From the NCBI GenBank assembly GCA_024637195.1, contig JAGXFN010000006.1, forward strand, positions 186,001 through 250,000: DNA of 64,000 nucleotides, given 5' to 3'. The stretch is from Arcobacter sp. (GTDB lineage Bacteria; Campylobacterota; Campylobacteria; Campylobacterales; Sulfurimonadaceae). A model generated the notes under the pieces. That model saw nothing but the letters and a program-made list of their open reading frames with translations. It was not told the DNA's origin and did no database searches. Position numbers and translations under genes: made by a program. Position 1 is the first letter of the stretch; each line of letters begins with the position of its first letter. This document shows, piece after piece, positions 25,814 to 34,235 of this stretch.

Positions 25814-26992
25814 ATGTTAAAAGAGTTAGAAGATCAATATATTTTACCGACCTACACGCGAAACTATACCAACTTTGTAAGCGGTAAAAATGCTGTTTTA
25901 AAAGATGAGAACGACAAAGAATATATCGACTTCACCTCAGGCATCGGCGTCGTCAGCGTCGGCCACGGAAACGAAAAAGTAGCTAAAGCTATCTGCGATC
26001 AGGTCAGCCGCATCACGCACATCTCGAACCTTTTTGTGATCGAGCCTCAGGCGAAGTGTGCGCAGCGCATTGTCAAACAAAGCGGCTATGACATGAAGTG
26101 CTTTTTCGCCAACTCCGGAGCAGAAGCAAACGAGGGTGCGATAAAGATCGCACGCAAATACGGCGAAGTAGAAGGGCAGGTGAAACGTTATAAGATCATC
26201 ACACTTGACCAATCTTTTCACGGCCGCACGATCACAGCACTCAAGGCAACAGGCCAAGAAGCGATGCACAACTACTTCGGACCTTTTCCTGATGGTTTTA
26301 CTTATGCCAAAGATATTGATGCGATCGAAGGGATGATCGATGAGCATACAGTTGCGGTTATGATAGAAGTGGTTCAAGGCGAGGGTGGTGTTCAGCCTCT
26401 GGACAAGGCGAAAGTACAAGCACTTGAAAAGATGCTCAAAAAAAGAGACATCTTGCTGATCGTTGATGAAGTCCAGACCGGAGTCTATCGAACCGGCGAA
26501 TTTCTCGCCTCCAATCTTTATGAGATCAATCCAGACATCATCACTCTGGCAAAAGGGCTTGGCGGCGGTGTGCCTATAGGCGTTGTAATGACCACAAAAA
26601 AAGAGATATTCAAAGCAGGCGACCACGGTTCGACTTTCGGCGGAAACTATCTCTCAACGACAGCGGCAAACGCGGTACTGGACATCTTGGAAGCGTACAA
26701 GAACAGTGGAGAACTTGACCGCATATACATCAAGTTTGAATTACATCTCAATGCACTCTTTACTAAGTATCCGAAGGTCTTTACCTCTAGTGTAGGCTTT
26801 GGAATGATGCGCGGTTTGCGTGTTATTGATGCACCGACCCTGGCCGATATTATCAAAAAAGGGCATGAAAAAGGGGTCTTGGTTCTTAAAGCAGGACGTA
26901 ATACCCTGCGTCTGCTTCCACCGTTGACGATCACAGAAGCCGAGATGATAGAAGGGTTCAAGCGTTTAGATGAAGCACTTAGCACTCTGTAG
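25814..26992 (+). CDS. argD: Acetylornithine aminotransferase
   Basis: A 392-residue class III PLP aminotransferase. Motifs include NSGAEANEGAIKIARKY, FHGRT, the aspartate region LLIVDEVQTGVYRTGE and the PLP lysine in TLAKGLGGGVPIG. ArgD converts N-acetylglutamate semialdehyde to N-acetylornithine in arginine synthesis and may also act in lysine synthesis; argB lies elsewhere in this window. The ribosome binding site AAAGGA precedes the ATG at 25814. The last 23 nt overlap the start of the TolC-like gene. It is odd that this metabolic gene sits between two efflux genes. Confidence 0.93.
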   Translation: MLKELEDQYILPTYTRNYTNFVSGKNAVLKDENDKEYIDFTSGIGVVSVGHGNEKVAKAICDQVSRITHISNLFVIEPQAKCAQRIVKQSGYDMKCFFANSGAEANEGAIKIARKYGEVEGQVKRYKIITLDQSFHGRTITALKATGQEAMHNYFGPFPDGFTYAKDIDAIEGMIDEHTVAVMIEVVQGEGGVQPLDKAKVQALEKMLKKRDILLIVDEVQTGVYRTGEFLASNLYEINPDIITLAKGLGGGVPIGVVMTTKKEIFKAGDHGSTFGGNYLSTTAANAVLDILEAYKNSGELDRIYIKFELHLNALFTKYPKVFTSSVGFGMMRGLRVIDAPTLADIIKKGHEKGVLVLKAGRNTLRLLPPLTITEAEMIEGFKRLDEALSTL

Positions 26993-28190
26993 CGCGCTGC
27001 TCTTTAGCTCCTTGGGTGCAGAAGCGTTGGATCCATATATATCCGGGCTCAAAACCAAAGCTTTTTCGTATGAGTACGAAAAAGCGGATGTCGATAAAAA
27101 GAAGCTAAGAGACTCATGGATACAGCCGCTGCAGTTGAAGTATACGATCTCCAAAAGCAATCCTTACAATGAAAAAACCGATACCGTTCAAAAGACGCAA
27201 AATGCGGCCATAGTCATGGACCAGCCCATCTTTAAAAGTGGAGGGATCTACTACGGGATCAAGTTTGCCCAAGCCTCCTATGAATACAACAAATACAGTA
27301 TCGACGCCGCCAAACGCAAGCTGATAAAGGAGGCGGTTGCACTGCTGATGCAGATCCGCCAAAACACTCTGGGCATACAAAAGCAGGAGCTTCAGATCGA
27401 CAATGCCCGCATCAGCCTGGAGCAAAAGAGAGAAGAGTATCTCAACGGCCAGCTTGATTCGGGCTTTTTGAACAGTGCTATTATTGAAAAAAATAGGGCT
27501 GTTCAGGCCTTATATGATCTTCAGACAAACCAGGAACGCCTTATCTCGAAGTTTGAAGCGGTCAGTGACTTGGACTATAAAGAAGCCCGTATTCCCAGCT
27601 TGAAACTGATAAGTGAAGAATCATTTTTGCAAAACAATGTCGACATCAAGCAGATACAGAGCGAAAATGAAAGAAATTCCTATCAGAAAAATGTTACCGT
27701 GGCCAAATACCTGCCAACGCTCAGCCTGACGGCGGGCTACAGCTGGGATAAGCTTGAAAACCCTTCCTTCAGCGGCCAAACATTTCCGAGTCCTCCTGAG
27801 ACAAAATATTATAATTATGGGTTGAAATTGACGATACCGCTTGATTTTAACACCTTTAGAGATATCGAATCAAGTCGTGTAGAATACCTCAAGTCGCGTA
27901 TTTTAGTGGATGACAAAAAGAGAGAGTATAAAGCCCTCTATGAACAGGTGATGCAGAATATGAAAAATTTTGACAAGAAGATCGTCCTTTCAAAAGAGAA
28001 CAAAGAACTCTACAGGACACTTTTGGCAGACACAAAACAGCTCTATAGCGCAGGCTACAAGACGGAGTATGATGTCAAAAATCTTGCCAACTCAGTTGAG
28101 ATTGAAAACCTTGATCAGAAAATGTTTGAACTTGAGAAGCAGTTGGAACTCTTAAATCTATATGAAAAGTTGATGAATGATGAAGTTTAG
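26970..28190 (+). CDS. TolC-family outer-membrane efflux channel
   Basis: The 406-residue protein has a signal peptide (residues 1-18, ALLFSSLGAEA) and long coiled-coil helices interrupted by strands. The two-repeat pattern is typical of TolC/OEP proteins, with a central KYLPTLSLTAGYSWD strand. It would be the outer-membrane duct for the adaptor encoded two genes upstream. Its ATG lies inside the argD end (23-nt overlap) and its own end overlaps the next gene by 14 nt, so translation is probably coupled through the operon. No inner-membrane pump is encoded nearby. Confidence 0.82.
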   Translation: MKHLALCSALLFSSLGAEALDPYISGLKTKAFSYEYEKADVDKKKLRDSWIQPLQLKYTISKSNPYNEKTDTVQKTQNAAIVMDQPIFKSGGIYYGIKFAQASYEYNKYSIDAAKRKLIKEAVALLMQIRQNTLGIQKQELQIDNARISLEQKREEYLNGQLDSGFLNSAIIEKNRAVQALYDLQTNQERLISKFEAVSDLDYKEARIPSLKLISEESFLQNNVDIKQIQSENERNSYQKNVTVAKYLPTLSLTAGYSWDKLENPSFSGQTFPSPPETKYYNYGLKLTIPLDFNTFRDIESSRVEYLKSRILVDDKKREYKALYEQVMQNMKNFDKKIVLSKENKELYRTLLADTKQLYSAGYKTEYDVKNLANSVEIENLDQKMFELEKQLELLNLYEKLMNDEV

Positions 28191-29166
28191 CGACTATATG
28201 CACGACTGGCTCTATGCAGAGCAGGGTTACTACACCCACTATAAAGAGATTGGAAAAAAAGGCGACTTCTATACCTCTGTAAGCGCTTCAAAGTTTTTCG
28301 GCGGGACGATCGCAAAGCATATTATCGCTGTTATCGATGAAGGTTTTTTGCCAAAAGAGACGACGATATGTGAGATAGGCGCGCACAAAGGATATCTTTT
28401 GGCAGATATCATCCAGTTTATCTATACGCTGCGGCCTGAGCTTCTGCAAACTCTATCCTTTGCTATCGTAGAGAGGTTTGACGTTTTGCAAGAGGAGCAG
28501 AGGCGCTATTTTGCAGAGTCTTTTGGAGATGCCGTCACACTGAAACAGGTCAAATCGCTCTCGGAGCTTCATCTGAAGAGTGCTTTTTTTGTCGCAAACG
28601 AGATCTTTGACGCCTTCAGCTGCGAGCTCTTTTACAAGGGAAAGATCGGCACACTGCACGAGGGAAAGATCGTTTTTGAAGAAGAAGATGCATGGGTCAG
28701 CGAAAAGGCTGAAAAATATCACAAAGACAGAGGCGAAATAGCCCTTGGTTATGAAGAGTTTGCCCTTGAGATGAAAGAGGCAGCGGAAAAGTTTGAGTTT
28801 ATGACCTTTGATTACGGCGAGATGCAGGCACGTACTGATTTTTCCATACGTGTTTATAAAGAGCACGAAGTATTTGCGCTGTTTGACGAGACGATAAAAC
28901 TGGACGAACTTTTCGGTTCTTCGGACATTACTTATGACGTGACCTTTGAGCACCTCAAAGATGCTTATGCTGAGGCCGGCATAGAAATGTCCGCCTATAA
29001 GACGCAGGCTCTGGCCTTGGTCGATATGGGACTGCTGGAGCTTTTGGAGATGGTGAAGGACCACGGCACAGAGGCGCTTTACACCCATGAACTTGAGCGT
29101 GCGAAACAGCTTATTATGCCCTCGTTTTTAGGGGAGCGTTTTAAGATGATGCGCTTTAGAAAATAA
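28177..29166 (+). CDS. SAM-dependent methyltransferase, MidA/NDUFAF7 family
   Basis: A 329-residue protein with the COG1565 pattern: an N-terminal helix region with YYTHYKEIGKKGDFYTSVS, the SAM-binding glycine region CEIGAHKGYLLADI and VANEIFDAFSCELF, which in this family is NE-x-DA-x-P-like. Mitochondrial NDUFAF7 methylates an arginine of complex I; bacterial homologues are largely uncharacterised. The start is either ATG 28177 or 28180, since both are in frame. It overlaps the TolC-type gene by 14 nt and is followed by thiS after 22 nt. Confidence 0.85.
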   Translation: MMKFSDYMHDWLYAEQGYYTHYKEIGKKGDFYTSVSASKFFGGTIAKHIIAVIDEGFLPKETTICEIGAHKGYLLADIIQFIYTLRPELLQTLSFAIVERFDVLQEEQRRYFAESFGDAVTLKQVKSLSELHLKSAFFVANEIFDAFSCELFYKGKIGTLHEGKIVFEEEDAWVSEKAEKYHKDRGEIALGYEEFALEMKEAAEKFEFMTFDYGEMQARTDFSIRVYKEHEVFALFDETIKLDELFGSSDITYDVTFEHLKDAYAEAGIEMSAYKTQALALVDMGLLELLEMVKDHGTEALYTHELERAKQLIMPSFLGERFKMMRFRK

Positions 29167-29188
29167 TTTGAATACAAAAGGAGAAAAT

Positions 29189-29389
29189 ATGACACTGACC
29201 GTCAACGGTGAAACAAAAGAGTACGAGAGTGAATTAACACTTTTTGAGATGATGAAGAAACTTGATATTGCTGACAAGGTGATGGCGGCAGCCGTCAATA
29301 TGAACATTGTCAAACAGGAGTCCTGGGACACGTATCTGCTCAAGGACAAGGACAAGGTCGAACTGCTTGACTTTGTCGGCGGAGGCTGA
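29189..29389 (+). CDS. thiS: Sulfur carrier protein ThiS
   Basis: This 66-residue ubiquitin-fold protein ends in the diagnostic di-glycine (VGGG), whose terminal carboxyl is adenylated and thiocarboxylated for thiazole synthesis in thiamine biosynthesis. The N-terminal strand LTVNGETKEYE is typical of ThiS/MoaD. The real start is the ATG at 29189, behind a strong AAGGAGA at 29177-29183; an in-frame TTG at 29168 is not credible. It is the last gene of the adaptor-argD-tolC-midA operon and converges with acpS, 6 nt away. No other thi gene is nearby. Confidence 0.9.
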   Translation: MTLTVNGETKEYESELTLFEMMKKLDIADKVMAAAVNMNIVKQESWDTYLLKDKDKVELLDFVGGG

Positions 29390-29395
29390 CAGGTT

Positions 29396-29752
29396 TCAGG
29401 GCCTGCTTGTCTCGATGGCAACGACAGCAATAGCATAATCGCCGTCATGTGAGATAGAGAGGGATATGTCTGAGATATTATGTTTTTTAAGAAGTTCTGC
29501 TGCCAGAGAGATCCTGGGTGCTCCTCTTTCAGTTTTAGACAGAACGATATCATGGAAACCGCATTCTCTTCCTATGCCTGTGCCCAGAGCCTTTGAGCAG
29601 GCCTCTTTAGCTGCCCAAAATCCGGCTGCTGTTTTTTGGTTTTTGACAAGAAGCATCTCCGCAGGGGATAAAAAACGCAGAAGAAACTTGTCGCCAAAAC
29701 GCTCTATAGAGCGCTTCATGCGGTCAAGCTTGATAAGGTCGACGCCTATCAT
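29396..29752 (-). CDS. acpS: Holo-[acyl-carrier-protein] synthase
   Basis: A 118-residue phosphopantetheinyl transferase: IGVDLIKLDRM at the start (Mg-binding Asp) and FWAAKEACSKALGTGIG in the middle, the AcpS hallmarks. It transfers the phosphopantetheine arm of CoA to acyl carrier protein for fatty-acid synthesis. It follows fliL after 4 nt and is probably co-transcribed; the fliL-acpS pairing recurs in Campylobacterota. Confidence 0.96.
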   Translation of the reverse strand: MIGVDLIKLDRMKRSIERFGDKFLLRFLSPAEMLLVKNQKTAAGFWAAKEACSKALGTGIGRECGFHDIVLSKTERGAPRISLAAELLKKHNISDISLSISHDGDYAIAVVAIETSRP

Positions 29753-29756
29753 CTGC

Positions 29757-30272
29757 CTACTGAACTACAAATTCAGTAAAATAGACATTTTTAATATTTC
29801 CATCGCGCAGACGAAGGTTCAGCTGGTTGACGATCTGTTCTTTAAGGTTGTCTTTGCCCTTGGCAGTCGAGATCTCTTCAAGTGTTTTTGAAGAGAGAAG
29901 ACGGATTACCGTGTCACGTACTACCGCTGTTTTGCTCTCTAGTTCAGAGGCAACCTCTTCACCGTCTAGCTCAAGGTTTATCTGTACTTTCAGATAGCGT
30001 CGTCCGCTGTCGCTTAGAAGGTTGACCGTAAAGGAGTCCAAAGGAAACATCGGGCCCACTTGCATAGAGTCCATCGACTTCCTCGGTTTCTCTTTTGCAG
30101 AAGGAGCGTTGTCTTGTATCTGTTCATTATCGCCACCTGACAAGATAGCGACCACGGCTCCGACGATCAGCAAAACAAGGACAAGTGCGACAATAATGAT
30201 GATTAAAACAAGATTGTTAGACTTTTTTGCTTCAGTGTTTTCTTGGGATTCTTCTTTCTCTAATTCAGCCAT
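29757..30272 (-). CDS. fliL: Flagellar basal-body protein FliL
   Basis: A 171-residue single-pass inner-membrane protein with a charged N-terminal tail, a transmembrane helix at about residues 20-43 (LVLIIIIVALVLVLLIVG) and a periplasmic domain with FPLDSFTVNLLSDSGRRYLKVQINLEL, the FliL signature. FliL encircles the stator units and supports torque. A TATAAT box lies about 30 nt upstream on the minus strand. acpS starts 4 nt after its stop. Confidence 0.93.
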   Translation of the reverse strand: MAELEKEESQENTEAKKSNNLVLIIIIVALVLVLLIVGAVVAILSGGDNEQIQDNAPSAKEKPRKSMDSMQVGPMFPLDSFTVNLLSDSGRRYLKVQINLELDGEEVASELESKTAVVRDTVIRLLSSKTLEEISTAKGKDNLKEQIVNQLNLRLRDGNIKNVYFTEFVVQ

Positions 30273-30302
30273 ACTTTTTTGCTCCTTGGAATCTTTGCGC
30301 TT

Positions 30303-30308
30303 ATTATA
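30303..30308 (-). promoter_or_regulatory. Putative -10 box for fliL-acpS
   Basis: TATAAT on the minus strand (ATTATA on the plus strand), 30 nt upstream of the fliL ATG. It looks like a sigma-70 box rather than the sigma-28 or sigma-54 type, so the pair is probably expressed constitutively. Confidence 0.5.
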
Positions 30309-30425
30309 GCCAAGATGAACGATTTTTACACGCCTTGTCGGGGATTTCAGACATTATTTTTTATTATTTCGTTACAATTTGCCAAAGAGCTTATGTAGAC
30401 GCTCTAGTTTTCAATGGAGCTAAGT

Positions 30426-31223
30426 TTGACAATAGAAACATTTTTTTCTGCCATTGGTTCACCGGTTGTAAAAAGCACAAAACTGCTCAATAATTTTGGG
30501 GTATTTCTGCTTTTTCAAGCGCGTGTTTTCCCACTGATCTTTACTGCATTTTCCCGTACAAAGCTTCTTATGAAACAGATCGAGCTTATTGGAATAGGCA
30601 CGGTGGGAGTAGTCGCCTTGACGGCTCTGTTTACAGGTATGGTCGAGGCTATTCAGCTCTATAACGGATTTCATGATTTTGGCGTTGAAAATTTTATGGG
30701 ATACACGATATTTGTTTCTATCACAAAAGAGCTGGGGCCTGTTTTTGCAACGCTGATGCTGATATCGCGTGCGGTGAGTGCGATGGCTGCCGAATTGGGA
30801 ACGATGCGGGTAACAGAGCAGATCGACGCGATCGAGACCTTAGGGGTGGACTCGAAAAAATACCTGATTGTCCCGCGTATTGTCGCGACAACACTCTCCT
30901 TGCCGATGCTCGTTCTGATCTTTGACTTCGTCGCGATCACCAGCGCTTACTATATATCAACCGTCGTTTTAGATATCAATCCTATCCCTTATCAGGACAC
31001 GATTATGCGCCTTGGCCACTTCAGCGATATCGGAACCGGTCTGATAAAAGCGGCCGTTTTTGGCTTTCTTGTCAGTTCTATCGGTACATACATCGGTTAC
31101 TATACCCGAGGCGGTGCGAGAGGAGTGGGACTGTCGACAATCCATGCGGTTGTCTACTCTGCGGTCTCTATCTTTGTGGCCAATTACTTCTTGTCATCTT
31201 TCTTTTTGTTCTTAGGTTGGTAA
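30426..31223 (+). CDS. MlaE-family permease, solitary copy
   Basis: About 265 residues with the MlaE core: ELGPVFATLMLISRAVSAMAAELGTMRVTEQIDAIETLGVD and five or six transmembrane segments. MlaE is the permease of ABC systems that move phospholipids between membranes. No ATPase gene is adjacent; the mlaF-type ATPase gene lies about 2.3 kb downstream beside a second, STAS-fused mlaE. A TTG at 30426 preceded by TGGAG is the better start; an in-frame ATG at 30414 has no ribosome binding site. A TACAAT at 30373-30378 may be the -10 box. Confidence 0.85.
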   Translation: MTIETFFSAIGSPVVKSTKLLNNFGVFLLFQARVFPLIFTAFSRTKLLMKQIELIGIGTVGVVALTALFTGMVEAIQLYNGFHDFGVENFMGYTIFVSITKELGPVFATLMLISRAVSAMAAELGTMRVTEQIDAIETLGVDSKKYLIVPRIVATTLSLPMLVLIFDFVAITSAYYISTVVLDINPIPYQDTIMRLGHFSDIGTGLIKAAVFGFLVSSIGTYIGYYTRGGARGVGLSTIHAVVYSAVSIFVANYFLSSFFLFLGW

Positions 31224-31249
31224 GCCTAGAACTTAAGAAAGAAGGGCGT

Positions 31250-31903
31250 TTAAACTGAAATAGAAGAAGCCTTGCTCAGCGAAATAAACTCATATTTGTC
31301 CGGATCATAATACTCAATGTTCCCGTTTTCTATATCGTAGCACCATCCATGGATATAGAGTTCCTCATTTTCAAGTTTCTTTTTTACAAAAGGATAGGTC
31401 ATCAGGTTTTCGATCTGTGTGATGATGGAAAGCTTTTCCGTCAGACGCAAAAGCTCCTCTTTGTCAGCATTGGGTCCCAGGCTTATTTTCGCCATGGACT
31501 TGGCTTTTTCACCCAGATCAAGCCACTTTTTAACATGGATCAAAGAAGGGTCAGTTAGAGGTTCGTGTAGAGCTTTGCAGGCGCCGCAATGCGTGTGCCC
31601 GCAGATGATGATCTCAGCGACATTCAAAACCGAAACAGCGTATTCGATACCTGCTCCGGTTCCGTGGTAGTCCTCATCTACTTTATAAGGCGGTACAAAG
31701 TTTCCGACATTTCGGATAACAAACAGATCGCCCGGATTGGACTGTATCATAAGGTCAGGGATGACACGTGAGTCCGAACAACCGATAAACAGAGCCTTTG
31801 GACGCTGTCCTTTTGTTGCGAGCTGAAGAAGTTCTTCCTCATGTTTTTTAAAATAGACACGTTGAAAAAGTTCATTTCCCTCGGCAAAGCTGCTAATATT
31901 CAT
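31250..31903 (-). CDS. Beta-class carbonic anhydrase
   Basis: A 217-residue enzyme that interconverts CO2 and bicarbonate. Zinc ligands and catalytic residues are present: CSDSR (Cys plus the Asp-Arg dyad) and GHTHCGACKAL (His and Cys). No signal peptide is seen, so it is cytoplasmic. Such an enzyme fits an autotrophic or capnophilic lifestyle by supplying bicarbonate, although no carbon-fixation gene lies in the window. A small hypothetical gene lies 26 nt upstream on the same strand. Confidence 0.95.
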   Translation of the reverse strand: MNISSFAEGNELFQRVYFKKHEEELLQLATKGQRPKALFIGCSDSRVIPDLMIQSNPGDLFVIRNVGNFVPPYKVDEDYHGTGAGIEYAVSVLNVAEIIICGHTHCGACKALHEPLTDPSLIHVKKWLDLGEKAKSMAKISLGPNADKEELLRLTEKLSIITQIENLMTYPFVKKKLENEELYIHGWCYDIENGNIEYYDPDKYEFISLSKASSISV

Positions 31904-31929
31904 AAAGGTTCCATTTTAAAAGGTATCTG

Positions 31930-32202
31930 CTATTTACAGGTTTTAATGTCCAGCTTTTTCATCAGTTGTTCAAACACAACTCCGGCATCCCGGTCATAAT
32001 CATCATGGTACTCGATAATAATTAGCTTACGCCCATCGCAGGTTTTAGACGTGTAAATCATAGGTACTAGAGAAAACTGAGGCGTGATCTCGGCGATCGC
32101 GTCATTAATTCTTTTTTCTTCATCGCTGTTTGCGTAGGCTAAAGAGAGCTTGCTATAGCGCTCTTCTCCGCGGTGTTCAGCATCTATCGAACATTTTTCC
32201 AT
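31930..32202 (-). CDS. Conserved small protein, function unknown
   Basis: This 90-residue acidic protein is not recognised. It has an alpha-beta look: a helical start (residues 20-42) and then strands around FSLVPMIYTSKTCDGRKLIIIEYHDDYDRDAG, plus three cysteines. The AAGGAAAATTCAA leader gives a good ribosome binding site ahead of the ATG. It lies 26 nt from the carbonic anhydrase start on the same strand, so co-expression is possible, but nothing visible links the two functionally. Confidence 0.55.
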   Translation of the reverse strand: MEKCSIDAEHRGEERYSKLSLAYANSDEEKRINDAIAEITPQFSLVPMIYTSKTCDGRKLIIIEYHDDYDRDAGVVFEQLMKKLDIKTCK

Positions 32203-32370
32203 TTGAATTTTCCTTATTCTTTAGTAGGCAATTATACATAAGAAATGGTAAAACTATGCAAAAATATTGATAAAGCAACCTCGTTTCATAAAAATAGAAA
32301 AAGCTTGTTTTGTGCAGGATTTATATCCTAAAGACGGGTGAAAGTATTTATCATTTATAATGATTTTATT

Positions 32371-33486
32371 ATGAGAAAAACTGAAAATAGATACATCGGT
32401 TTCAAGCAGAAGACACTGTTGTGCTCAGGTGCGTGGATGACACAAAATCTCGGCAATGTTGAAAAAGAGTTTGCTGGCTTGGATCTTCGCTCATCTGCAT
32501 CCCTTAAAATGGATCTCTCCTGCCTTACCCACTGCGATGTCAACGGGGCGATACTCCTGCATGCTCTGATAAAAGGACTGGAAGAAAAAAAAATCTCAGT
32601 CACACTCCAAAATGTCTCCTCTGAAATTGAGTATCTGCTTAAGATAACGCATCTTAGGCAGGAGTTCTCTTTGTCAGCGCACAAAGGTGATAATATTTTC
32701 TTCGCCTACATCGGACGTTCTGCTTATTTTATCTATACCGGTATCAAAGAGTACCTTTATTTTATCGGTGAACTGGCCTTTGCTTTTGTTTACACTCTTC
32801 GCTATCCCTCTTCGTTTCGCATCAAAGAGCTGCTGAGAAGTATTCAGGAACACTCCATTAAGGCGCTGCCTATCGTACTGCTTACCAGTATGCTTATCGG
32901 CCTGGTCATTGCCTACCAGAGTGCCTTGCAGATCCAAAAGTACGGGGCGGACATCTTTGTGGTCGACATGCTGGTGATCTCTGTTACCCGTGAGCTAGCT
33001 CCATTGATCGCTGCGATCGTTGTTGCCGGACGCAGCGGTTCGGCATACACGGCGCAACTGGGTGTCATGAAGATGACCGAAGAGATCGACGCGATGCGCA
33101 CGATGGGATTTGATCCCTTCCGTTTTATCATACTGCCCAATATAATAGCCCTGATGATAGGCTTGCCGATGATCATATTTTTAGCCGATATAATGGGAGT
33201 ATTTGGGGGCATGTTCGCGGCTAAAATGGAGCTGGGAATCACGGCGCTAGAATTTATCGGCCGTATTGAAGAGATCTTCAATGTGAACCATCTCTTTGTC
33301 GGTCTGGTAAAAGGTCCTTTTTTCGCCCTGATCATTGCCAGTATCGGAAGCATGCGCGGAATGGCTGTAGAAAACTCCACCGACAGCATTGGTATAAACA
33401 CCAAGACCAGCGTTGTCAGTTCGATCTTTATTGTCATTATCTGCGACGCCATTTTTTCTATTGTTTTTCTGGAACTGGGTATATGA
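32371..33486 (+). CDS. mlaE: MlaE-family permease with N-terminal STAS (MlaB-like) domain
   Basis: About 371 residues. The first ~105 form a STAS domain (MDLSCLTHCDVNGAILLHAL), followed by the MlaE permease with ELAPLIAAIVVAGRSGSAYTAQLGVMKMTEEIDAMRTMGFDP. In E. coli the STAS protein MlaB is separate and regulates the MlaF ATPase, whereas here it is fused. It forms an operon with mlaF, mlaD and a lipoprotein that moves phospholipids. The start is uncertain: ATG 32371 has a TATAAT box at 32356-32361 and would give an almost leaderless message, while an in-frame GTG at 32338 also lacks a clear ribosome binding site. Confidence 0.9.
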   Translation: MRKTENRYIGFKQKTLLCSGAWMTQNLGNVEKEFAGLDLRSSASLKMDLSCLTHCDVNGAILLHALIKGLEEKKISVTLQNVSSEIEYLLKITHLRQEFSLSAHKGDNIFFAYIGRSAYFIYTGIKEYLYFIGELAFAFVYTLRYPSSFRIKELLRSIQEHSIKALPIVLLTSMLIGLVIAYQSALQIQKYGADIFVVDMLVISVTRELAPLIAAIVVAGRSGSAYTAQLGVMKMTEEIDAMRTMGFDPFRFIILPNIIALMIGLPMIIFLADIMGVFGGMFAAKMELGITALEFIGRIEEIFNVNHLFVGLVKGPFFALIIASIGSMRGMAVENSTDSIGINTKTSVVSSIFIVIICDAIFSIVFLELGI

Positions 33487-34235
33487 AAGAGTTTATTGTG
33501 CGCGTTAGAAACATCAGTACACGTTTTGGCGAGCATCTTGTGCATGATGATGTCAGTTTTGATATTCATGAAGGAGAGATCTTTGGACTTCTAGGTCCCA
33601 GCGGCTACGGAAAATCAACGATGATGAGAGAGATGATCCTTTTGCAAGAGCCAAGCAGCGGAAGCATCGAAGTGCTGGGAAAAGAGATTTGGACATTGGG
33701 AGAAAACGAGGCGGCAGAGCTGCGCAAACAGTGGGGCGTGGTCTTTCAAGAGAGTGCGCTCTTCTCTTCTTTGAATGTAGAGGAAAATATTGCCGTTGTT
33801 TTGAGGGAGTACACAAATATGAGCCCCGCTTTGATTAGAAGGATCGCAGCAACAAAACTGGAGATGGTAGGACTCAGCCAGAGTGATGGACGTAAATACC
33901 CCTCCGAGCTCAGCGGAGGGATGAAAAAAAAAGCAGCGCTTGCCCGGGCTTTGGCAATGGACCCGAAACTTCTTTTTCTGGATGAACCGACATCGAGTCT
34001 GGACCCTGTTTCTGCCGCAGAATTCGACAGTCTCATCCTTTCGCTAAGAGAGCTTTTGGGACTGAGTATCATTATAGTGACGCATGACCTTGCATCGATT
34101 CGAAAGACACTCGACACGATGGTCCTCTTCGCCGATAAAAAAGTGATTGCCAAAGGCTCTTTGCAGGATGTGCTTAAAACAGAGCATCCGATTATAGAGA
34201 GTTTCTTTTTACAACAGGGGGTCAAAGATGAATAA
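33483..34235 (+). CDS. mlaF: ABC transporter ATPase of the phospholipid (Mla) system
   Basis: A 250-residue ATPase with Walker A GPSGYGKST (about residues 38-46), the ABC signature LSGGMKKKAALARAL, Walker B LLFLDEPTSSLDP and the H-loop VTHD. It drives lipid movement by the MlaE-type permease whose stop overlaps its start by 4 nt. It overlaps mlaD by 8 nt. The KKK following SGGM is typical of the MlaF/Mkl group. Confidence 0.94.
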   Translation: MKEFIVRVRNISTRFGEHLVHDDVSFDIHEGEIFGLLGPSGYGKSTMMREMILLQEPSSGSIEVLGKEIWTLGENEAAELRKQWGVVFQESALFSSLNVEENIAVVLREYTNMSPALIRRIAATKLEMVGLSQSDGRKYPSELSGGMKKKAALARALAMDPKLLFLDEPTSSLDPVSAAEFDSLILSLRELLGLSIIIVTHDLASIRKTLDTMVLFADKKVIAKGSLQDVLKTEHPIIESFFLQQGVKDE

